Shown here piece after piece: positions 9,111-16,999 of a DNA stretch of 48,472 nt. The notes under the pieces were generated by a model, which did not search any database, had not been told where the DNA came from, and was given only the letters and a program-made list of their open reading frames with translations. This stretch comes from an uncultured Flavobacteriales bacterium (GTDB taxonomy: Bacteria; Bacteroidota; Bacteroidia; Flavobacteriales; BACL11): the NCBI GenBank assembly GCA_905478185.1, contig CAJQHO010000051.1:1-48472 (forward strand), in the 5' to 3' direction. The stretch's first letter is position 1; each line of letters starts with the position of its first letter. Position numbers and translations under genes: made by a program.

Positions 9111-11015
9111 TTGCAAAGATATATTCTAATTTACCTTTTATTTATGGGTCATTTATTAATGGCTCAAGAATGTTTTCCTGAAAAAAGAAAGGATAAGAAG
9201 TTAGTGCAGAAGATTGAGAGATTAATTGAAAAGAGAGCTTTTTATGATGCTTTTGATGAGTTAAGAGGAAAAGAGGAGTTTGCAGTTTTCTATGAGTTAA
9301 AAGCAGAAATACTTTGGGTTAAAGAAGCCTATTTTGAGTCAGAGACTGAAGCTTTAAAGGCTATTGATTTTTGTCCTGATAACTTTCCTAAAGCATACTA
9401 TTTTTTAGGAGAGATTGCTTTTAATCGTAAGGATTATGTAAATGCAGATATTTATCTTAAAAAGTGCATAGAATTAGAAATTGGTGATCCTTATTATTCT
9501 GATGCTATTTTGCTATACTCTAAAGCAATAGTTCTTGCTGAAATTATAAATAATCCAGTAAAATTTAATCCAAATATTGTTACAGGTATTTCTACTGAGT
9601 TTGATGAATATTTACCGATTATTTCTCCTGATCAAGAACTTTCTTTCTTTACAAGAAGGTTAGAGAAAAAGAGCAAGCAATCTATAACTTCAATAATAGT
9701 AGAGGAATTTACTTGTAGTAAAAAAGAAAATAAAACATTTGAAGTTGGAAGTGCTTTAGGTTATCCGTTTAATATGGAATCTAATGAAGGTGGTGCATCA
9801 ATTACTATTGATAATAAGATATTGTATTATACAAAATGTTCTTTAACTCCAGTAGGTTATAAAAATTGTGATATCTATTATGTTTTTAATCAAGATGGTT
9901 CTTGGTCAGAAGTACAAACTTTCTCTAAAAATATTTCTAAAATTGATAGTTGGGAGTCGCAACCCACAGTTTCATCAGATGGTAAAACGATTATTTTTGC
10001 TAGTGATAGAAAAGGAGGATATGGTAAAATTGATTTGTATGAAATTCAGCTCCTAAATGGCGTGTGGACTGCTTCCAAAAATTTGGGGAGCAATATCAAT
10101 AGTAGTGAGAATGAGAAATCTCCATATTTACATACTGATGGTAAGACATTGTTTTTTGCTTCTCAGAATTTTCCAACTTTAGGAGGTTTTGATATTTTTT
10201 ATAGCAGAAAGGATTCTTTAGGTAATTGGGGGAAACCTCAGAATATTGGTTATCCTATTAATTCTGTGGCTGATGAGATTTCCCTTTTTGTAAGTACAGA
10301 TGGAAATACCGCTTATTTTGCTTCAAATCACTTGGATGGAGTAGGAGGTTGGGATATTTATTCTTTTTCTTTACATGATGGCGCAAAGCCTGAAAGAGTA
10401 CTGTTTTTAAAAGGAGAATTGTTGGATGAAAATGGGCTGGTTTTGGAGGATGTTGAGTTAGAAATTAAGAACCTTAAAACAAACAAAGTTACTACTGTAA
10501 AGGTTGATGCTGGAACTTATGTTTCTTCTTTAACTTTAGAGGATGATGCTGATGTTTTGATTACTGTTAAAAAAGAGGGGTTTTCTTTTAGCTCTACTTT
10601 TATTGCTTCTGATGATACTTCTTTTGTTACTCCAACTGAATTAAATATTGAATTGCAATCTCTTGAAAAAGGAAAGTCATTTAATATTTCAAATATATTT
10701 TTCTCAACTAATTCTTATGAGATAAATGATTTGGCACAGGAAATATTAATTGAGTTTTCTTCCTATCTTAAGCTGAATAATAGTTTAGTTATTGAAGTTA
10801 ACGGATTTACTGATGATATTGGTGATTTTAATGATAATCAGATATTGTCAGAAAATAGAGCTAGTGCTGTTAGGGATTTAATTCTAACAAATGGAATTTC
10901 AGCAGATAGGATAACGTTTAATGGATTTGGGGAGTTATATCCGATAGAGCCTAACAAAGATCAAAAGAGTAGGGGGGCTAATAGAAGAACTGAATTTAAA
11001 ATTATTAGGAAATAA
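9111..11015 (+). CDS. PorE-like protein: TPR, PD40 propeller, carboxypeptidase-regulatory and OmpA domains
   Basis: A 634-residue envelope protein. In order: signal peptide (1-19, ending LMAQ), a TPR-like helical part (about 25-150), four PD40/WD40-like blades (about 165-415, with repeats such as VSSDGKTIIFASDR and HTDGKTLFFAS), a carboxypeptidase-regulatory-like domain (about 433-515) and a C-terminal OmpA peptidoglycan-binding domain (about 525-634, NGFTDDIG to NRRTEF). This is the order known for the T9SS accessory protein PorE, though PorE is a lipoprotein and this one lacks a lipobox. A TTG start at 9111 is preferred because the first ATG (9144) would cut the signal peptide in half. It lies 3 bases after the symporter. 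A paralogue is at 13555. Confidence 0.82.
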   Translation: MQRYILIYLLFMGHLLMAQECFPEKRKDKKLVQKIERLIEKRAFYDAFDELRGKEEFAVFYELKAEILWVKEAYFESETEALKAIDFCPDNFPKAYYFLGEIAFNRKDYVNADIYLKKCIELEIGDPYYSDAILLYSKAIVLAEIINNPVKFNPNIVTGISTEFDEYLPIISPDQELSFFTRRLEKKSKQSITSIIVEEFTCSKKENKTFEVGSALGYPFNMESNEGGASITIDNKILYYTKCSLTPVGYKNCDIYYVFNQDGSWSEVQTFSKNISKIDSWESQPTVSSDGKTIIFASDRKGGYGKIDLYEIQLLNGVWTASKNLGSNINSSENEKSPYLHTDGKTLFFASQNFPTLGGFDIFYSRKDSLGNWGKPQNIGYPINSVADEISLFVSTDGNTAYFASNHLDGVGGWDIYSFSLHDGAKPERVLFLKGELLDENGLVLEDVELEIKNLKTNKVTTVKVDAGTYVSSLTLEDDADVLITVKKEGFSFSSTFIASDDTSFVTPTELNIELQSLEKGKSFNISNIFFSTNSYEINDLAQEILIEFSSYLKLNNSLVIEVNGFTDDIGDFNDNQILSENRASAVRDLILTNGISADRITFNGFGELYPIEPNKDQKSRGANRRTEFKIIRK

Positions 11016-11017
11016 AA

Positions 11018-11038
11018 AATCCTGCATATAGCAGGATT
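11018..11038 (-). terminator. Intrinsic terminator of the trmD-rplS unit
   Basis: An 8-bp perfect stem (11018-11025 with 11031-11038) with a 5-base loop. On the minus strand it is followed by a T-rich run (A-run at 11012-11019 on the plus strand), so it terminates rplS. The plus-strand side lacks a good T-run. Confidence 0.8.
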
Positions 11039-11062
11039 CATTATTGTATATTTATTAGGAGA

Positions 11063-11407
11063 TTATCTAACCTCTTTAATCCTAGCTTTTTTACCAGTTA
11101 ACTCTCTTAAGTAGTAAATTCTTGCTCTTCTTACTCTACCTTGCTTGTTTACTTCAATCTTTTCAATTAAAGGTGAGTTTATAGGGAAAATTCTTTCAAC
11201 TCCTACTGAGTGAGAAATTTTTCTTATTGTAAAAGTTTCAGTTCCTCCAGTTCCTTTTCTTTGGATTACATCTCCTTTAAAAAGCTGAGTTCTTTCCTTA
11301 TCTCCCTCTTTAATTGTGTAATACACTGTTATATTGTCTCCAGCTTTGAAAGAAGGTAATTCTTTTGTTGCATTAAGCTCTTTAGCGATAGTTTCAGTAA
11401 TGTTCAT
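11063..11407 (-). CDS. rplS: 50S ribosomal protein L19
   Basis: A 114-residue ribosomal protein located at the 30S-50S interface of the large subunit. Diagnostic segments are [16 protein letters not shown], the [10 protein letters not shown] motif, [18 protein letters not shown] and the C-terminal [19 protein letters not shown]. Length is normal. It lies 77 bases downstream of trmD, the usual partner of rplS in bacteria. A near-consensus -7 box (reverse strand TAATATTG, 11440-11447) in the gap suggests an additional internal promoter, leaving a leader of about 30 bases. The gene ends in a strong terminator. Confidence 0.98.
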   Translation of the reverse strand: MNITETIAKELNATKELPSFKAGDNITVYYTIKEGDKERTQLFKGDVIQRKGTGGTETFTIRKISHSVGVERIFPINSPLIEKIEVNKQGRVRRARIYYLRELTGKKARIKEVR

Positions 11408-11439
11408 TTTTCTAGTTATTAGTTTTGAAAATCGGTTTG

Positions 11440-11447
11440 CAATATTA
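11440..11447 (-). promoter_or_regulatory. Possible -7 box of rplS
   Basis: The reverse strand reads TAATATTG, one mismatch to TAnnTTTG, 32 bases before the rplS start and inside the trmD-rplS gap. It could provide extra transcription of rplS independent of trmD. Confidence 0.4.
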
Positions 11448-11484
11448 CGGATATTTTTTTATTAGAAATAATTAAAACAAAATA

Positions 11485-12159
11485 TTATTCTAATAAATCA
11501 GGCCTTCTTTTAGTTGTTCTTTTTAGTGCCTCATTCTCTCTCCATACTGTTATAAGTTTCTCATTTCCAGAAAGTAATACTTCTGGAACTTTCATTCCAT
11601 TGTAGTTGGAGGGGCGCGTGTAGATTGGTGGTGCAAGAAGATTGTCTTGAAAAGAATCGCTTAATGCTGATGTTTCGTCATTGATTACTCCTGGAATTAA
11701 TCGGATTACTGCATCAGATAAAATTGCAGTAGCAGCCTCTCCTCCAGTAAGTACAAAGTCACCTATGCTTATCTCTTTTGTGATGTGTAATTCTCTAGCT
11801 CTTTCATCAACACCTTTATAATGTCCGCATAGTATGATGATATTTTTATGCAAAGAAAGTGTATTGCACATTTGCTGATTGAGTTTTTCACCATCAGGGG
11901 TCATGTAAATAACTTCATCATACTTTCGTTCTAATTTTAGTTTAGTAATTAAATCGTCAATTGGTTGTATGTTCATCACCATTCCGGCTCCTCCACCAAA
12001 TTGATAGTCGTCAACACTTTTTTGTTTGTTAGAAGAGTAGTCTCTAAGGTTGTGGATTTTGATTTCAGCCTTCCCTTTTTCTTGTGCCTTTTTTAAAATT
12101 GAGTACTCAAAAAAATGATTAAAAAAATCTGGAAATATTGTTATGATGTCAATTCTCAT
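11485..12159 (-). CDS. trmD: tRNA (guanine-N1)-methyltransferase TrmD
   Basis: A 224-residue SPOUT-class enzyme that methylates G37 at N1 in tRNAs with a G at position 36, preventing frameshifts, using S-adenosylmethionine. It begins [13 protein letters not shown] as is standard; the trefoil-knot segments [14 protein letters not shown] and [13 protein letters not shown] are intact, as is the FGGGAGMVM loop. An upstream Met at 12180 would add seven residues but would cross the -7 promoter box, so ATG 12159 is chosen. It is first in a trmD-rplS unit that runs against the flanking PorE-like genes. Confidence 0.97.
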   Translation of the reverse strand: MRIDIITIFPDFFNHFFEYSILKKAQEKGKAEIKIHNLRDYSSNKQKSVDDYQFGGGAGMVMNIQPIDDLITKLKLERKYDEVIYMTPDGEKLNQQMCNTLSLHKNIIILCGHYKGVDERARELHITKEISIGDFVLTGGEAATAILSDAVIRLIPGVINDETSALSDSFQDNLLAPPIYTRPSNYNGMKVPEVLLSGNEKLITVWRENEALKRTTKRRPDLLE

Positions 12160-12163
12160 TTTG

Positions 12164-12171
12164 CAAAAATA
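12164..12171 (-). promoter_or_regulatory. TAnnTTTG -7 promoter box of trmD
   Basis: The reverse strand reads TATTTTTG, an exact match, ending 4 bases before the trmD ATG. As with aroC, a transcript from here would be leaderless or nearly so. Confidence 0.5.
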
Positions 12172-12219
12172 CAAAATCAAAAATTGTAATTAAAATTGTA
12201 AAAACACTTCAAAACAGAA

Positions 12220-12236
12220 CATGACATGCTGTCATG
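12220..12236. promoter_or_regulatory. 17-base perfect palindrome, candidate operator
   Basis: CATGACA and TGTCATG form perfect 7-base arms around a TGC centre. It lies in the 287-base gap between divergent trmD and the TPR gene at 12447, 60 bases upstream of trmD and about 210 upstream of the TPR gene. The symmetry and short spacer suit a dimeric DNA-binding regulator; no T-run follows, so it is not a terminator. The rest of the gap is AT-rich and shows no gene. Confidence 0.45.
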
Positions 12237-12446
12237 ATATTGTTATAATCTTCATGTAATCAGTATATTTATAGAATTTTGATAAAGTTATAGTTTACAT
12301 ACTTATTTAAGTAGTATTATAAAATTGAATCTATCAAATTTAGTTAAAAATGGTTAATATAATGTTGATAATTACACTTAATAATCTTGCAATTAGCTTA
12401 AGTATTAGGATGTTTAATTTGTAGTTTTCACTTTTAAAATATTAAT

Positions 12447-13553
12447 ATGAAATACAATTTTATCATTTTCTTATTTGCTATTTTTACTTGTGAATTTTCT
12501 TATTCTCAAGCTACAGATAGTATTGTTATTGACTCTACTTTAACTAATTCAGAACGACTTTTTACTGATTCAATTAATGTTTTAAATAACCAAAATCAAC
12601 AGCTCTCCGGCTCAAGAAACGCATATAATCAAGGACTTGAATTTGTGAAAAATGAAGAGTTTGAGCAGGCGATTATAAGTTTTACTAATGCTATAAATAT
12701 TGATTCTTCTTTTTCTTCTGCATATTTGGAGCGAGCTAAGTGTTATGCGGGTCTAAATAATGAGTTGGCAATAAATGATTATAATTCTGCATTTGCTTTA
12801 GATTCTTTAAATTACGAGCCATTATATAGAATTGCTAAAATTCAATCTGTATCTGATAGAAAATCAGCATTAACTACTTATAATTCTATCATTAAATTAG
12901 ATAGTCAACAGTATAAAGCATATTATGAGATTGGTGTTTTATGTTACCTAGATGATAATATAGATAAAGCTATTGCTTCTTTTTCATCTTCAATTGATAT
13001 CAATAAAGATGCAAGAACTTTTAATGATAGAGCATCTTGTTATAGGAAGAAAGAGAAATATGATGATGCAATTAATGATTACTTTTTAGCAATAACTCTT
13101 AATTCTGACTTGGCTTTTGTTTATAATAATCTTGCAAGCACTTATAGAAAGAGTGGAAATAACGAAAAAGCATTGAGCTATTATACTTTAGCAATTTCTA
13201 AAGATATCAATTATGCTTTAGCTTATAATAATAGAGGAAGTTTGCAAATTGATTTAGGAAATTCAATAGAGGCTTTATCTGATATTGAAAATGCAATTTC
13301 ACTTGATGATAGATACGCTCCTGCTTATAATAATAGAGGGGTTTTACATCATCAAAATAAAAAATACACTAAAGCCCTTGCTGATTTTGATATAGCTATA
13401 AAACTGAATAGTAATTATGCTAAAGCATATTTAAATAGAGGAATTACTAGGCAAATGATTAGAGATGAAAATGGGGCTTGTAATGATTGGAGTAAAGCAA
13501 AAGAATTAGGAATAAAGATGGCTAATAAATATTTAGGGAATGATTGTGAATAA
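12447..13553 (+). CDS. Secreted tetratricopeptide-repeat protein
   Basis: A 368-residue protein with a Sec signal peptide (about 1-21, ending SYSQ) and roughly eight consecutive TPR units from about residue 60 to the end, recognisable by repeated 'A-Y-x-N-R-G' and 'A-[IL]-x-D-[FY]-x-x-A-I' patterns (for example AYNNRGVLHHQNKKYTKALA). TPR arrays form protein-binding superhelices; here probably in the periplasm. The gene ends one base before the preferred start of the OmpA/PD40 gene, so the two are almost certainly one operon and the proteins may interact. No catalytic domain is visible. Confidence 0.82.
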   Translation: MKYNFIIFLFAIFTCEFSYSQATDSIVIDSTLTNSERLFTDSINVLNNQNQQLSGSRNAYNQGLEFVKNEEFEQAIISFTNAINIDSSFSSAYLERAKCYAGLNNELAINDYNSAFALDSLNYEPLYRIAKIQSVSDRKSALTTYNSIIKLDSQQYKAYYEIGVLCYLDDNIDKAIASFSSSIDINKDARTFNDRASCYRKKEKYDDAINDYFLAITLNSDLAFVYNNLASTYRKSGNNEKALSYYTLAISKDINYALAYNNRGSLQIDLGNSIEALSDIENAISLDDRYAPAYNNRGVLHHQNKKYTKALADFDIAIKLNSNYAKAYLNRGITRQMIRDENGACNDWSKAKELGIKMANKYLGNDCE

Positions 13554-13554
13554 G

Positions 13555-15633
13555 ATGAAAAACATTGCATTATTGGTAGTTGGGATTTTTTTTTCGCAAT
13601 CAACTTCAGCGCAAAATATTGAATTTAAAAATTCTAATTTTAAATCAGATAAAGAGGGTTTAAAACTTGCAAAGGAGAACATTAAATTTGCTGATAATTT
13701 TCGTGATAATGCAATAATTGAAATGTTGGCAATGCATGATGCTGAACTACTCTATAGTCAAGCTGTTTTTTATTATCAAAAGGCACAAAGTTTTAACCCT
13801 AATAATGCTGAGTTAAATTATAAAATTGGAAGCTGCATGTTGTTTACTAATAATAAAGAGAATGCTTTTTCTTATCTGAAAAAAGCAGCTAGCCTTTCTA
13901 ATGATTTTCCAAATGATTTTTTGTTTTATAAAGGTATGTGTTTACAGTTAGATGGTGAATTTGGAAACGCTATTGAGCAATTTGAACTTTTTAGAAATTC
14001 AGCAAAAAAGAAAGAATTGGAGTTTTTTGAGATGCTAACAAAAAAATATATTAAAGAATGTCAGTCGTCTGTTTATGTTTTATCACAAAATCATAGAATC
14101 TGGGTAGATAACTTATCATTGAATACTGAGTATGATGATTGGAGTCCGTGTTTAAGTGCTGATGGTGACTTATTGCTATTTACCTCAAACAGACCTAATG
14201 AAAACTCAGCAAATAATATTGGAAGTTATGATCAGGATATTTATTATTCAAATAAAAAAAGCAGGAAATTTAAATCGATTTTCCCTTTATCTGAGTTAAA
14301 CTCTAGTTCTGATGATGTTTCTGGTGGTCTTTCTTATGATGGGCAAAGACTACTTATTTTTAAAGAAGAAGATGGAAATACTGATGTTTATGAGTCTGAA
14401 TTAAATGGAAAATATTGGGGTGAAGTAAATAGAAAAATGGGTAAGAAATCTAGGGGAGGAAATACTGATAAAAATGAGACTTTTGCATCTTTTGATCCTC
14501 CAGATATAAAAGTGTATTACATTACTGATGGAGGGCATAGCGGAAATAAAAATATCTACTTTTCTGGTGTAATGAATCGAGAGAGAAATATTTGGGGAAA
14601 AGGACAAAGTGCTGGGGTTGTGAATACAAAATTTCAGGAGGGTTCAGTTTATATTCATCCTGATGGAAAGACAATGTATTTCTCATCAAAAGGGCATAAT
14701 ACTTTAGGTGGCTATGATATTTTTGTTTCTTATGTTGATGATTTGGGGCATTGGGGAAAGCCAATTAATTTGGGTTATCCTATTAATACTCCTTATGATG
14801 ATTTATTTTACAGTGCTACTGCTAGTGGAAGATATGCTTTTATTGCTTCAAATAGAGCTGGAGGCAAGGGTGGTTTAGATATTTATAAGGTAACTTATTG
14901 GGGTGCAGATAAGCCAATGACTGCTGATTTTGAAGATCAGTTAATGGCTAGTATTGCAAGCCCTGTTTCTGATAATTCAGTTGCTGAACCAATTACTGTT
15001 GAAGAGAAATCTTTAACTGTATTCAAAGGTAAAATATTAGATGCGATTACTAAAAATTCTATTGCGGCTGATATTGAGATTACAATCAATTCTACTGGAG
15101 AAGTTTACACTACACTAAAATCAAATAGTTCAACAGGTAAATTTTTATTATCACTTCCTGCAGGAAAAAATTATGGAATTTCTGTTGTTGCTGAGGGGTA
15201 TTTATTTCATTCGGAAAATTTTGATTTACCTAAAGGAGATGGTTTTAACTTAGTAAATAAAGATATTGAACTAAAGAATATTAAAGTTGGAAGTAACATT
15301 ACGCTCAGAAATGTATTTTTTAATTCTGGAAAATGGGATGTAAAATCTGATTCATATGCAGAACTTGATAGGCTAGTTGCATTACTTTCTGATATTCCAT
15401 CTTTAAAAATAGAAATATCTGGTCATACGGATAATGTTGGTTCAGTATCCTTTAATAAATTACTCTCTCAAAGGCGAGCGGATGCGGTGGTAAATTATCT
15501 AGCAGGAAAAGGAGTAGATAAAAAAAGATTGTCCGCAAAAGGTTACGGACAATCTAAGCCTGTTGATTCTAATAATACTGCTGAAGGTAGAGCCTTAAAT
15601 AGAAGAACTGAATTTGAGATTATTGAAAATTAA
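13555..15633 (+). CDS. PorE-like protein: TPR, PD40 propeller, carboxypeptidase-regulatory and OmpA domains (second copy)
   Basis: A 692-residue envelope protein with the same domain order as the protein at 9111: signal peptide (1-20, ending TSAQ), TPR-like helices (about 40-165), PD40 blades (about 185-455, including LSADGDLLLFTS, IHPDGKTMYFSS and ATASGRYAFIAS), a carboxypeptidase-regulatory-like domain (about 490-570) and a C-terminal OmpA domain (about 580-692) with the canonical GHTDNVG and NRRTEFE elements for peptidoglycan diaminopimelate binding. The ATG at 13555 places the signal peptide at the N-terminus; an in-frame ATG at 13540 overlaps the upstream gene. It is paired with the TPR gene. 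Likely anchors an outer-membrane or T9SS-associated complex to peptidoglycan; the exact role is inferred from architecture. Confidence 0.85.
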   Translation: MKNIALLVVGIFFSQSTSAQNIEFKNSNFKSDKEGLKLAKENIKFADNFRDNAIIEMLAMHDAELLYSQAVFYYQKAQSFNPNNAELNYKIGSCMLFTNNKENAFSYLKKAASLSNDFPNDFLFYKGMCLQLDGEFGNAIEQFELFRNSAKKKELEFFEMLTKKYIKECQSSVYVLSQNHRIWVDNLSLNTEYDDWSPCLSADGDLLLFTSNRPNENSANNIGSYDQDIYYSNKKSRKFKSIFPLSELNSSSDDVSGGLSYDGQRLLIFKEEDGNTDVYESELNGKYWGEVNRKMGKKSRGGNTDKNETFASFDPPDIKVYYITDGGHSGNKNIYFSGVMNRERNIWGKGQSAGVVNTKFQEGSVYIHPDGKTMYFSSKGHNTLGGYDIFVSYVDDLGHWGKPINLGYPINTPYDDLFYSATASGRYAFIASNRAGGKGGLDIYKVTYWGADKPMTADFEDQLMASIASPVSDNSVAEPITVEEKSLTVFKGKILDAITKNSIAADIEITINSTGEVYTTLKSNSSTGKFLLSLPAGKNYGISVVAEGYLFHSENFDLPKGDGFNLVNKDIELKNIKVGSNITLRNVFFNSGKWDVKSDSYAELDRLVALLSDIPSLKIEISGHTDNVGSVSFNKLLSQRRADAVVNYLAGKGVDKKRLSAKGYGQSKPVDSNNTAEGRALNRRTEFEIIEN

Positions 15634-15643
15634 TCGCAGGGCG

Positions 15644-15661
15644 ATACCCTTTAGGGTTTTG
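15644..15661 (+). terminator. Weak hairpin after the second PorE-like gene
   Basis: ACCC and GGGT arms around a TTTA loop, followed by a short T-run. It lies between two convergent genes and may terminate the plus-strand operon, but the stem is short. Confidence 0.35.
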
Positions 15662-15673
15662 CTAAGGATTAGT

Positions 15674-16435
15674 TTATTTGATAATAATTTTTTGTGTTTT
15701 ATTTTCTGATTTAAGTATATAAACTCCTTTATTTAAATGAGAAATAGTTGTAAATTTTTCATTAGTTGAAAGCACTAGTTTTCCACTTATATCATACATT
15801 GAAACAGTTTTCATTGATTCAATTGTATTGTTTGCTGAATTAAATGTAAAATTATTTTCTTCAGATAAATTTATTGTAGAATTAACTATTGCCTCATTAA
15901 AACTTACTGTGGTAGAATTAAAAAGATCACCTTGGTTGTTGCCTATAGGGTAACCTGCTTCAATAAAAGCACCATAAAAAGTAATATCACCTGTTCCTGC
16001 TATAGGTGCTTCCCAAGTAAGATTCCAAGTATTCAGGCTATTTCCTGCTGCAGTATGTGTTACCGCTTTACTATTGTTAGTAAATTGTGTATTTATTGGA
16101 TCGGATGTTCCAAATGAACCAGCCTTTGTATCATTGGTATTTTCTTCACAAGTCACTTCAAAACCATTAGGACCTCCAGTTCCTAATCCACTATTTATTG
16201 TTGCTGTTATATTGTATATATTTCCAGGTTCATATCCAGTTGAGGGAATATCTGTTGTAATTGTAGCGCCTTGTCCTTGTTGTGCACCATGGCACTGCGT
16301 ACAATTTGCACCATCCGTTGGAGATCCTGTTTTTCCTCCTACTGAACCTGTAGAATTGGAGTTAGAAGTTGTTGGATAAAAGAATATTCCTAGAACAATA
16401 CTAACCGGAATAATAAGTAAAGATTTTTTCATCAT
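15674..16435 (-). CDS. T9SS-exported choice-of-anchor V-type protein with a CxxCH motif
   Basis: A 253-residue secreted protein. A signal peptide (about 1-24) is followed by GKTGSPTDGANCTQCHG, the pattern seen at the start of 'choice-of-anchor V' domains; the CTQCH within it is a candidate covalent haem c site, though in this family it may bind something else. A beta-rich Reeler-like domain with Asn/Thr-rich strands covers about 60-185. The C-terminal 70 residues form a canonical T9SS type A sorting domain (MYDISGKLV, then LNKGVYILK and KIIIK). Starts at 16435 or 16432 (ATGATG) are equivalent; a longer start at 16456 would overlap the -7 box. Likely surface-exposed or released; function unknown. 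Confidence 0.8.
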   Translation of the reverse strand: MMKKSLLIIPVSIVLGIFFYPTTSNSNSTGSVGGKTGSPTDGANCTQCHGAQQGQGATITTDIPSTGYEPGNIYNITATINSGLGTGGPNGFEVTCEENTNDTKAGSFGTSDPINTQFTNNSKAVTHTAAGNSLNTWNLTWEAPIAGTGDITFYGAFIEAGYPIGNNQGDLFNSTTVSFNEAIVNSTINLSEENNFTFNSANNTIESMKTVSMYDISGKLVLSTNEKFTTISHLNKGVYILKSENKTQKIIIK

Positions 16436-16453
16436 ATAAAGTTTTAATTTAGG

Positions 16454-16461
16454 CAAATATA
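16454..16461 (-). promoter_or_regulatory. TAnnTTTG -7 box of the minus-strand T9SS protein
   Basis: The reverse strand reads TATATTTG, an exact match, 18 bases upstream of the ATG at 16435. It is only 21 bases from the plus-strand box at 16483, so the two divergent promoters overlap. Confidence 0.6.
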
Positions 16462-16482
16462 TGATATTAAAGAGAAAATAAA

Positions 16483-16490
16483 TACATTTG
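16483..16490 (+). promoter_or_regulatory. TAnnTTTG -7 box of the phosphoribosyltransferase gene
   Basis: TACATTTG matches the consensus exactly and ends 5 bases before the ATG at 16496, again predicting a leaderless or near-leaderless mRNA. Confidence 0.55.
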
Positions 16491-16495
16491 CAAGT

Positions 16496-16999
16496 ATGAA
16501 TACCAAAACTAAAATCCTAGATTCGGTAGGGATAAGTCAAAAAATAAACAGATTAGCATGGGAGGTTTACGAGAATAATTTGCTTGAAAAAGAAATTATT
16601 ATTGTTGGTGTTTCAGGTAGAGGAGAAGCGTTGGCAAATCAGTTGTCTGAGGTGATTAATGAGATATCTTCAATCAGAACAAAAATTGGAACTATTAGTT
16701 TAGATAAAGATAATCCTTATCAAAAAGAAATAAGTACAACTTTAGATGAAGTAGATTACTCTAATAAGGTTGTAGTTTTGATTGATGATGTACTAAATTC
16801 AGGAAAAACTTTAATGTATGCAGCTAAGCATTTTTTAACTACACCAATATTAAAACTTTCAACAGTTGTTTTGGTTGATAGAACACATAATCGTTTTCCA
16901 ATAAAGGCTGACTATGTTGGTCTGTCTTTAGCGACTACTTTAAAAGAATATGTAAATGTAAAATTAGATGGTGAGGAGCAGGGAATTTATCTCTCTTAA
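16496..16999 (+). CDS. PyrR-like phosphoribosyltransferase
   Basis: A 167-residue type I phosphoribosyltransferase. The PRPP-binding signature VVVLIDDVLNSGKT (about 91-104) is intact, and the segment VDRTHNRFPIKADYVG followed by a C-terminal strand is characteristic of PyrR and related proteins. PyrR acts as an RNA-binding regulator of pyrimidine genes with uracil phosphoribosyltransferase activity in some phyla; in Bacteroidota the role of such proteins is not established, so no symbol is given. No pyr genes or PyrR-type attenuator are seen next to it. Its last 36 bases overlap the 3' end of the convergent aroK gene. Confidence 0.82.
   Translation: MNTKTKILDSVGISQKINRLAWEVYENNLLEKEIIIVGVSGRGEALANQLSEVINEISSIRTKIGTISLDKDNPYQKEISTTLDEVDYSNKVVVLIDDVLNSGKTLMYAAKHFLTTPILKLSTVVLVDRTHNRFPIKADYVGLSLATTLKEYVNVKLDGEEQGIYLS

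Noticed and set aside
9111-11015. OmpA/PD40 protein as a lipoprotein, because a Cys follows the signal peptide (AQEC)
   Set aside because: The residues before the Cys do not form a lipobox; cleavage after LMAQ by signal peptidase I fits better.
15932-16379. Long plus-strand open frames antisense to the T9SS protein
   Set aside because: They mirror the Thr/Asn/Gly-rich coding strand, have no family motifs and no suitable start region.
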